A program made the position numbers and the translations under genes. A DNA stretch of 5,649 nt from Prolixibacteraceae bacterium (GTDB lineage Bacteria > Bacteroidota > Bacteroidia > Bacteroidales > Prolixibacteraceae): positions 1 through 5,649 of the forward strand of contig SKHV01000370.1 of NCBI GenBank assembly GCA_007116765.1, read 5' to 3'. Within the stretch, counting starts at the first letter, position 1. Each line of letters starts with the position of its first letter. Positions 1 through 5,649 of this stretch are shown piece after piece. The notes under the pieces are model-generated. The model had not been told where the DNA came from and ran no database searches. It worked only from the letters and a program-made list of their open reading frames with translations.

Positions 1-275
1 GACTTTTTGTGCTGAATATTTTGTGTGCGGTTTAGGTTATGCCTTGCTTTCGATTTTGGAACTTGAAGGATTTGCGATCGTTCCAGGCTTATATTTTCTG
101 TGTCGGATATTGCTTGCCTTTCAAGCACATTAACTTTTTCGTGCGTTGTATTACTGAACCCGGATGCTTTGTGGTACCTGCTTTGAGGTGTTTGGGCATT
201 AGCGGTAGTTATTATGAACAAAGATAATAAAACCACCGACAAGGTTTTGATTCTATATAGAGAGCGATTCTTCAT
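1..275 (-). CDS. Partial exported protein of unknown function (N-terminal 91 residues)
   Basis: An ATG at 275-273 opens a frame with no stop through the left edge, so only the N-terminus is present. The start lies 5 bp after the stop of the DUF4302 gene, with a purine-rich AAAAGA stretch just upstream, so it is most likely the next gene of the same operon. Residues 1-10 are basic (K2, R4, R8, K10), residues 11-22 are hydrophobic, and A25-N26-A27 followed by Q28 is a good signal peptidase I site. There is no lipobox cysteine, so unlike the three lipoproteins before it this product should be soluble or embedded in the outer membrane. The visible mature part (28-91) is hydrophilic, rich in Lys, Arg, His, Asn and Gln, and has no Cys. 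I recognise no family in it; it may be a linker ahead of a domain outside the window. That it is a real gene is well supported by spacing and signal peptide; its function is unknown. Confidence 0.78.
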   Translation of the reverse strand, partial: MKNRSLYRIKTLSVVLLSLFIITTANAQTPQSRYHKASGFSNTTHEKVNVLERQAISDTENISLERSQILQVPKSKARHNLNRTQNIQHKK

Positions 276-280
276 GGCTG

Positions 281-1537
281 TTATCTTTTATTTAGTTTAA
301 AATATCTTGTTTCGTTTTCAATATCGATAAATATAATGCTGTTTTTTGAAAGGGTCGAGCGTAACTCGTATACACCGGGCAACTCTTTCCAAAACTTTTC
401 AATAGAATTCACATTGGTGTAGAACAGTTCTCCATTTTGGTCGTACCCGTTAATTTCCCTGTCTATCGAAATGGTGTTCCTATTATTGTGTGCCAACAAA
501 TATAATCGAAAATTGGCAACGGTTAAGGTGGGCTTGGTCGAAAAAGTGAAACTGTGGCCAAAGTCGGGCCTGTATGTTATGGCCAAAAAATCGATGTCCC
601 TGCGCCCTGAATACCGGGAGTGCATTTCGTCGATTAATTCGAATGCAGGATTGGTAAAATGACTGCTCGAATTTTCCAAATCGAATTCGTAAGGTGTTTG
701 GTTATTGGTAATGAAAGGTACAATATCGGAGCCGGTAATGTAGGTTTGGGGGTCGGAGCTTGCTACCAGTTTATCGCGCTCAGGGCTTAAAACAAAATGC
801 TGAACTTCGGTGTTGCGGGCAGTTTTTATGGGTTTATGTAGTTTTATTCCATCGCGTGTTACAATGTATGGCATAATTATGGGTTCGTCGCTGCCCTGCA
901 TCGATATTTCATATACAAAAGAACTGCTTCCCTCTATTATTCTTGTGTTGTTTCCCGATACAAGGTACAACCGGTCTGATCCGGCAACGTAGGCGGTCAT
1001 GCTTTCAAGTTGTGCAATAATATCTGCCCAGCTTTTATCTTCGGGTATTCTTTCCAAGTCGATTAGCGTTCCCCTTTTTTTGCCGTTCATTTGAATCAGC
1101 GAATCGGAATAAGTGTTTATAATGAATTCATAATCGCCCCCTAAGCCTTGTCCGGCAGGGTTCTCGGGGGTCGAAAACAGGTGCAGTAAATTGTTAAAAG
1201 TATCGAAAGTAAGCACCGGTCCATAATCGCCAATTACACGGTAAACGCTACGCGCTTCGGTGTAGCGGTTTCGCACCAGGTTGTTTTTGGCTGCAACCAG
1301 CACCTCGCCAGTCGAAGAAAAATTAACCAACAGCGAATAGCCCGGGCTTTCGTTGGTGGCAAAATATTGCATAATCCAACCGTTAGGGGCATTAACCAGT
1401 GTGCTGTCGATATTTTCGATGGCATGATTGAGCCTAATGGCAGCCGGCTGTTCAAAAAGGCTCTCTTGTTCCCTTGTGCAACTTGAAACAATAAGAGCTG
1501 AGGTAAAAAATAATATGGCTGTAATTCTATGGTTCAT
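281..1537 (-). CDS. DUF4302-family lipoprotein
   Basis: This 418-residue protein starts at ATG 1537-1535, 11 bp after the metallohydrolase gene. The signal peptide is lipoprotein type: basic N-terminus, hydrophobic residues 6-17 and lipobox V-S-S-C with Cys20 as the lipidated residue. TREQE follows Cys20; its two acidic residues close to the cysteine are compatible with surface export in Bacteroidota. The N-terminal half matches my memory of DUF4302 (PF14135): LFEQPAAIRL at 27-36, NAPNGWIMQYF at 49-59, DYGPVLTFDTFNNLLHLFS at 104-122, and GLGGDYEF at 131-138. Size and position after SusC, SusD and a metallohydrolase lipoprotein are as expected. The family has no known enzymatic role and I see no catalytic motif, so a structural or substrate-binding part of the uptake complex is the best inference. 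The C-terminus is less conserved to my eye. Family assignment is by motif recall, not by a search. Confidence 0.87.
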   Translation of the reverse strand: MNHRITAILFFTSALIVSSCTREQESLFEQPAAIRLNHAIENIDSTLVNAPNGWIMQYFATNESPGYSLLVNFSSTGEVLVAAKNNLVRNRYTEARSVYRVIGDYGPVLTFDTFNNLLHLFSTPENPAGQGLGGDYEFIINTYSDSLIQMNGKKRGTLIDLERIPEDKSWADIIAQLESMTAYVAGSDRLYLVSGNNTRIIEGSSSFVYEISMQGSDEPIIMPYIVTRDGIKLHKPIKTARNTEVQHFVLSPERDKLVASSDPQTYITGSDIVPFITNNQTPYEFDLENSSSHFTNPAFELIDEMHSRYSGRRDIDFLAITYRPDFGHSFTFSTKPTLTVANFRLYLLAHNNRNTISIDREINGYDQNGELFYTNVNSIEKFWKELPGVYELRSTLSKNSIIFIDIENETRYFKLNKR

Positions 1538-1548
1538 TTTGCTTGTAA

Positions 1549-2436
1549 TTAAATGTTAGGGTCGAAAAAATCGTCGTTAATAAGCAATTGCCTTCGGTTT
1601 ATTTCCGCTCTCATTATATCCAAATCGATACCCCATTTTTCTTTCATCCAGTTAGAACAGATTTCAAGTTTCCTGAATATTTTTTCGCGGCCTTCTTCAC
1701 CTGCCATATCTAATGTATTGTTCCAGTCGGTATCGCTTGTAAGCAGATAGTTAGCTATCTTCTCAACAAAATCTTCCTGTCCTTCGCATGCCGAATACTG
1801 CGATACAAAGCCCAATCGGGCAGCCTCGGCAACCGAAAGGTATTGCCATCCCAGGGGTGAATAATCGCCTGCCGATATTTGCTCGTACTCTTTGGGGTAC
1901 ATTTTGTTTTGGTGCAATATATGGGCAAACTCGTGGTGCATGGTTTTGAAAAAATACTCGTTCATCATGTTTACGTTCCGGTGGTCGAGGTTATTGCAAT
2001 TGAACAATGTTATTTTGATCCCGCCTTCGGCAGTTCCTAATAGTATGGTGCCTGTGTTTGGGCTATATGCCGGCGATCCAATTAAATGGATAATGCGCGG
2101 GCCATATTTTTTCAGGAATTCTTCGTCGACCATTTCGGCGTAAACATCGAACCAAAGGAATTTAGTGAGCTGTGCCAATTGTTTCGATTTCTCGATCGAT
2201 GCCGGAACCAGGTTGTAAAACATGTCGGAACCAACATCTTCCATTCGGTATTTAAAAGCCAGGTTATATGGTTTGAGGTAGTTTTCGTGTAACCATAAGT
2301 CGAATGAGTACGTGGGAGAGTCGGGATTAAATTCCTCTGTGTCGATAAAAATCGAATCGGTAAATCCATCGTTTTTTGAACAACTGCCCAATAAAGCAAT
2401 TGCAAAAAGAAAAATAATTATTTTATATGGTTTCAT
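1549..2436 (-). CDS. SusCD-associated zinc metallohydrolase-like lipoprotein (HExxH)
   Basis: This 295-residue protein starts at ATG 2436-2434, 11 bp after the SusD stop; the gap reads AAAGAAAGAAT, a weak purine-rich ribosome site. Residues 1-19 are a lipoprotein signal with lipobox L-G-S-C and lipidated Cys19. The key motif is H168-E169-F170-A171-H172 inside MHHEFAHILHQ (166-176): the two His would bind zinc and the Glu would be the general base. About 50 residues later, EDFVEKIANYL (221-231) sits where gluzincin-like enzymes carry their third, acidic ligand; E221 or nearby E225 is my candidate. Length, lipobox, HExxH and position after SusC/SusD fit the 'substrate import-associated zinc metallohydrolase lipoprotein' family (TIGR04549; related to PF15890, Peptidase_Mx1). 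It would act at the cell surface, trimming or releasing substrate for SusCD. Substrate and activity are not established; a binding role without catalysis is also possible. Confidence 0.9.
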   Translation of the reverse strand: MKPYKIIIFLFAIALLGSCSKNDGFTDSIFIDTEEFNPDSPTYSFDLWLHENYLKPYNLAFKYRMEDVGSDMFYNLVPASIEKSKQLAQLTKFLWFDVYAEMVDEEFLKKYGPRIIHLIGSPAYSPNTGTILLGTAEGGIKITLFNCNNLDHRNVNMMNEYFFKTMHHEFAHILHQNKMYPKEYEQISAGDYSPLGWQYLSVAEAARLGFVSQYSACEGQEDFVEKIANYLLTSDTDWNNTLDMAGEEGREKIFRKLEICSNWMKEKWGIDLDIMRAEINRRQLLINDDFFDPNI

Positions 2437-2447
2437 ATTCTTTCTTT

Positions 2448-4046
2448 TTAACGTTCAACAGGCATGGCCTCTAAATTGTTCCGTGGAATGGCCCTTCCGG
2501 GGTTGGGTTTCATTCCGGCAGCAACTACATCCTGCGGTATTTGTATTGCCCGGCGGTAATCGTTCCATTCCAGTAAATCGCTTGTGTTTCTTCCTATTCT
2601 ACGGTTTATTTCAATGCCGTACCGTTTTATATCAAACCAACGTAAGCCTTCAAAAATTGTTTCAATACGCCTAAAATGCAAAATGCATTGCACTATTGGT
2701 TCTATATCGGGGGCAACAACAAACGAACTGCTCATTCTATGCGAGTTAAGCGGTTTTACAATATGTGCCCGTTCGGGTGTGTAAAAGCTACGTATCCTTT
2801 CTTCTGTTAGCGCTACGCTCATTTGATGCGATGTGCACCAAGTGTTTAAGTCGGCAATGGCTTCTGCTTTACGGCCTAAAAACAACAGGGCCTCGGCACG
2901 GCAAAGCAGTGTTTCGTCGGTTGTAAATTCGGTTCGTACTACGTGGGTAAATCCAATGCCAGCAATTTTATCGGTGTATTCAAACATTTCGCTTACTTTC
3001 GAGCTGAAAACGCCAAACTCCATTCCGTAGGTCCACCACCATCCGCCCGAAAAGTTAGGTGGCCAACCGTTCCATACTGGGCCGCCTCCGCTAATCGCTC
3101 TCATGGCACTTCCGTTAAACGCATACCTCGTTTGAAAAAATGTTCTGAAGAATAATGAATATGTTGGAAGAATAAGCAGGTTTGCCGGTTCGGTGGCACT
3201 AATGTAGGCATAAGCTTCTTCGTCGGAATTGTTGTAATTTGTGGTCCAGTCGCGCAAAACCGCAAGCGGGTTATTGCCCAGCACCCTGTTGGCGTGGTAC
3301 ACAACCTTTTCGTAGTCGCGTTTGTACAGGTAAAAACGCGCTGCAAATGCATGTGCAGCTTGTGTATTGAAATGATAACGCGGTACTTTGTAATAGTCGT
3401 CGTTTACCAGTTCTATTCCGGCTTCAATGTCGGCAGCAATTTTTTCGTAAACTTCGGCAACGCTTATGCGCTCGTAATCGACAAATACGTTGGTTTCGGG
3501 TTCGGTTACATAGGGTATTCCCAAATCGTTCCTGCTGGCGGTTTTATCCTTAAATGCCTGGCTGAAAATATTGACGAGAATGAAATGGCCGTATGCACGG
3601 CACAAAAGCGCTTCGCCCCTGTGGGCCGACAAGTCGAGGCCGGGATCATCTTTTTCGAGTTTTTCTATAGCTTCCAATGCATGGTTGGCAGTTGCTATTG
3701 TCTTGTAGTATTCTTGCCAAATTAGAAATGGACTATCGGTGCTCGACGACGACATAACCGGTTGCCATGCAAAAACCTCGTCGTGCATGCGTTCGAGGCT
3801 TTCAATTTGGTTGCTGCTGTTTACCTCTGGCGAATTGTTGTCGACAAAATTATCGGAGCTCAGTTCGGCTATTACTGAAATGTTTGCAGTAGGGTAAGCC
3901 GTAACCAATAATTGTTCAATTTTCTTTGGGCTGTCGAGCATGGTGCGGTTATCGGGCAGGGTGTCGAGAAAATCGTTGCACGAGACCAGTAATAGTAAGG
4001 TTACTATTATTGTATAAATTGATATTTTGCTAAAACCTGTTTTCAT
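2448..4046 (-). CDS. SusD/RagB-type nutrient-binding outer-membrane lipoprotein
   Basis: This 532-residue protein is the substrate-capturing lid of the SusCD transporter. I chose ATG 4046-4044. A TTG at 4058 is in frame but would only add MLFI before a complete signal peptide. Residues 1-22 are a lipoprotein signal with lipobox L-V-S-C and lipidated Cys23, followed by NDFLDTLP, the usual SusD opening. Family signatures run the full length: the TPR-like helix EALLCRAYGHFILVNIF (145-161), GIPYVTEPET (176-185), SVAEVYEKIAADIEAGIEL (195-213), a further TPR region at 226-256, another at 377-401, FRRIETIFEGLRWFDIKRYG (458-477) and the C-terminal IPQDVVAAGMKPNPGR (503-518). Length is normal, and both the SusD-like N-terminal and the RagB/SusD C-terminal domain appear intact. 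An aromatic cluster including W336-W337-W338 is unusual. It starts 20 bp after the SusC stop. Substrate is not deducible from sequence. Confidence 0.95.
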   Translation of the reverse strand: MKTGFSKISIYTIIVTLLLLVSCNDFLDTLPDNRTMLDSPKKIEQLLVTAYPTANISVIAELSSDNFVDNNSPEVNSSNQIESLERMHDEVFAWQPVMSSSSTDSPFLIWQEYYKTIATANHALEAIEKLEKDDPGLDLSAHRGEALLCRAYGHFILVNIFSQAFKDKTASRNDLGIPYVTEPETNVFVDYERISVAEVYEKIAADIEAGIELVNDDYYKVPRYHFNTQAAHAFAARFYLYKRDYEKVVYHANRVLGNNPLAVLRDWTTNYNNSDEEAYAYISATEPANLLILPTYSLFFRTFFQTRYAFNGSAMRAISGGGPVWNGWPPNFSGGWWWTYGMEFGVFSSKVSEMFEYTDKIAGIGFTHVVRTEFTTDETLLCRAEALLFLGRKAEAIADLNTWCTSHQMSVALTEERIRSFYTPERAHIVKPLNSHRMSSSFVVAPDIEPIVQCILHFRRIETIFEGLRWFDIKRYGIEINRRIGRNTSDLLEWNDYRRAIQIPQDVVAAGMKPNPGRAIPRNNLEAMPVER

Positions 4047-4066
4047 TATAAAGAGCAATTAATTGG
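4047..4066 (-). other. SusC-SusD intergenic gap (20 bp)
   Basis: On the coding strand this gap reads CCAATTAATTGCTCTTTATA before the SusD ATG. It holds an AATTAATT palindrome but no GC-rich hairpin and no clear Shine-Dalgarno sequence, in keeping with weak Shine-Dalgarno use in Bacteroidota. It shows no terminator, so read-through from SusC into SusD is expected. It also contains the in-frame TTG (4058) that was rejected as the SusD start. Confidence 0.6.
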
Positions 4067-5649
4067 TTATAAACTCACATTAACGCTAAACGTGAATTGT
4101 TTTGGCATTGGCACTGCAACACCGCCGCTGTTGAAAAATTCGGGATCCTGGCCGTTAAGTTTTCTGTCGGAATATATCAGGAACAGGTTTGTTGCCTGGA
4201 ACCTGAACGAAATATTATCGACTTCGGTGTTTTCAAACCATTTGCGGGGCAGGGCATAAGCAAGCGAAATCTCTTTCATGCGTACAAAATCGCCCTTGGC
4301 TATACGGGCATCGGAATAGTTGTACGCATTGTATGCATACGACAGTTGCCTGTTGCGCTGTACCTGCCTCTTGCCGGGGATTACCGGAATGTCGGTAATT
4401 TCTTCTTCGCCGGGCAGTACCCATCGGTTTTTGAACTCTTTTGGCATCGATGCCAAATCGGAGTACGACGATCTGAAAGCCGGATCGAGACGCACTACAT
4501 TACCAAACGAGTAAGTCATAAAAAGGTTCAGCCTGAAATTTTTCCACGAAAAGGTATTGCCCAGCCCGCCAGTAATGGTGGGGTCGCTTGGGCCTTCATA
4601 AACAAGGAAATCGAGTTTCTCGTATTCCTGAAAATATATGTCGCTAATGGTATTTTCACCGTCCTGGTTGGTGAATGTTGGCAAGCCTTCTTCGTTTAAG
4701 CCTTCGAAAGGTATCGAAAAAAGCGAACGTACGGGGTATCCTTCTCGGGCAAAGCCGATCCCCGATATCAGTGTTATGACATTCGATCGCGATTCGAGGC
4801 TGGTAATTTTGTTTTTAGCATTGGCGAATACAAAATCGGTGTTCCAACCAAACGTCGACGATTCGATATTGCGGGTATTAATAGAAAGTTCAAACCCGTT
4901 TGAGCTCATCGAAGCCGCGTTGGCATACTTGGCGATTTCGCCCCCAACGCCCTGGGTATAAACCAGCCCGATTAAATCGTAGTTTTGCCTGAAATAAACA
5001 TCGGCCATTAAGTTTATGCGGTTATTGAGGAAACCAACATCGATACCCAAGTTTAGTTCGTGTTTCTTTTCGTAAGTGAGTTCGCTGTTCTCGAGCCCTG
5101 CTATGTAAAGCCCCGATTCGGCCACGTTGGCAGTTGGCCTCCATGGGTTGGTACTAAGTATAATTACATTCGAGTTGGAAACGAATTCGGGACCGCGGTC
5201 GGCCGTTAGCGAGTACGATGCCTTTAGGGTGGCATTGGAAAGTAAATCGGCAAAAAGCCCGTCGAACCAATTTTCTTCGTGAGCATTCCAGGCCCCGGAA
5301 ATGTTCCAGGTTGGCAGCCACCTGGCCGAACGCGATCGGCCTAAACGGTTCGAGCCTTCGTAACGCCCGGTAGCATTAAGGGTGTAACGCCCGGCATACG
5401 AGTAGGTTCCCGAAGCAAAAACGGCAAGATTGCGTACGTAAGTCCAACGGTTTCCGTAGTATTCGGTGTTTTCTTCTTTTCCCTGTTTGAATACATTGTA
5501 ATCGTAAAACGGGATGCCCCCGTTATCGTACTGATAACCCCAGCCCCTGAACCAAACACGGTTCCGATCGATAGAGCTGCTTTCGGCACCACCGAATAAG
5601 TTGAATATATGCGTGTTGTCGATTACTTTGTTGTAGGTAGTTGTTGCCC
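4067..5649 (-). CDS. SusC/RagA-type TonB-dependent outer-membrane transporter (C-terminal part)
   Basis: The frame is open from the right edge (first full codon 5647-5645) to the TAA at 4069-4067. This gives 526 residues, roughly the last half of a typical protein of about 1000 residues. The signal peptide, carboxypeptidase-like domain and plug lie beyond the window. A GTG at 5125 is an ordinary internal valine, since family sequence continues upstream of it. Barrel signatures, in fragment numbering: GRYEGSNRLG (94-103) and WLPTWNISGAW (110-120); LKASYSLTADRG (141-152); NSELTYEKKHELNLGIDVGF (187-206); GNTFSWKNFRLNLFMTYSFG (363-382); GDFVRMKEISLAYALP (452-467); ATNLFLIYSD then GQDPEF (485-504). 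It ends in FTFSVNVSL, a normal final beta strand. The protein is the TonB-powered barrel under the SusD lid encoded next. No frameshift or stop interrupts the visible part. Confidence 0.95.
   Translation of the reverse strand, partial: ATTTYNKVIDNTHIFNLFGGAESSSIDRNRVWFRGWGYQYDNGGIPFYDYNVFKQGKEENTEYYGNRWTYVRNLAVFASGTYSYAGRYTLNATGRYEGSNRLGRSRSARWLPTWNISGAWNAHEENWFDGLFADLLSNATLKASYSLTADRGPEFVSNSNVIILSTNPWRPTANVAESGLYIAGLENSELTYEKKHELNLGIDVGFLNNRINLMADVYFRQNYDLIGLVYTQGVGGEIAKYANAASMSSNGFELSINTRNIESSTFGWNTDFVFANAKNKITSLESRSNVITLISGIGFAREGYPVRSLFSIPFEGLNEEGLPTFTNQDGENTISDIYFQEYEKLDFLVYEGPSDPTITGGLGNTFSWKNFRLNLFMTYSFGNVVRLDPAFRSSYSDLASMPKEFKNRWVLPGEEEITDIPVIPGKRQVQRNRQLSYAYNAYNYSDARIAKGDFVRMKEISLAYALPRKWFENTEVDNISFRFQATNLFLIYSDRKLNGQDPEFFNSGGVAVPMPKQFTFSVNVSL

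Noticed and set aside
39..227. A 62-codon plus-strand open frame near the left edge
   Set aside because: The minus strand here encodes a convincing signal peptide directly following the operon, and all other genes are on that strand; the plus-strand peptide is rich in Cys and Phe and looks like a shadow.
276..280. Possible terminator or promoter between the DUF4302 gene and the last gene
   Set aside because: The gap is only 5 bp and no hairpin followed by a T-run was found around it.
3294..3725. A 143-codon plus-strand open frame
   Set aside because: It lies entirely opposite the SusD gene, whose conserved motifs cover the same bases; it has no independent support.
4047..4058. TTG at 4058 as the start of SusD
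   Set aside because: ATG at 4046 gives a complete lipoprotein signal peptide; the upstream extension MLFI adds nothing and TTG starts are rare.
4097..4699. A 200-codon open frame on the plus strand opposite the SusC gene
   Set aside because: It is fully antisense to a barrel region with strong family signatures, has no recognisable domain or signal peptide, and is explained by the codon bias of the real gene.
5123..5125. GTG at 5125 as a start of a shorter 352-residue protein
   Set aside because: The same frame continues without a stop to the right edge with clear SusC-family sequence, so this is an internal valine codon.

Overview
The window is a piece of a nutrient-uptake operon from a member of the phylum Bacteroidota. 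The evidence is a SusC-type TonB-dependent outer-membrane transporter followed directly by a SusD-type surface lipoprotein. Lipoprotein signal peptides are also frequent, and the short gaps before the start codons are mostly AT-rich with at most weak Shine-Dalgarno-like sequence. Genus cannot be fixed from the sequence alone. Moderate GC content and heavy use of TCG/CGA-containing codons fit several Bacteroidales and Marinilabiliales-like lineages, but this is only an impression.

Every supported gene is on the minus strand, so the operon reads from position 5649 down to 1. The order is: (1) the C-terminal 526 codons of a SusC/RagA-type transporter, whose frame stays open to the right edge; (2) a complete SusD/RagB-type lipoprotein; (3) a zinc metallohydrolase-like lipoprotein with an HExxH motif, of the type found next to SusC/SusD pairs; (4) a DUF4302-type lipoprotein; (5) the first 91 codons of an exported protein with a signal peptide, cut by the left edge and not recognised. 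The gaps are 20, 11, 11 and 5 bp. No terminator-like hairpin or gap large enough for a promoter separates the genes, so they are most likely co-transcribed from a promoter beyond the right edge. No gene-free stretch exceeds 20 bp.

Functionally, SusC would form the TonB-energised barrel and SusD the hinged lid that captures substrate outside the cell. The two accessory lipoproteins probably sit on the surface with them and bind or process the substrate. No glycoside hydrolase, polysaccharide lyase, sulfatase or regulator is visible, so the substrate cannot be read from the window. The metallohydrolase-like partner makes a peptide, protein or modified conjugate at least as plausible as a glycan.

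The least described parts are the exported protein at the left edge and the combination of metallohydrolase and DUF4302 lipoproteins with a SusCD pair. No RNA gene, CRISPR array, mobile element or notable repeat was found.
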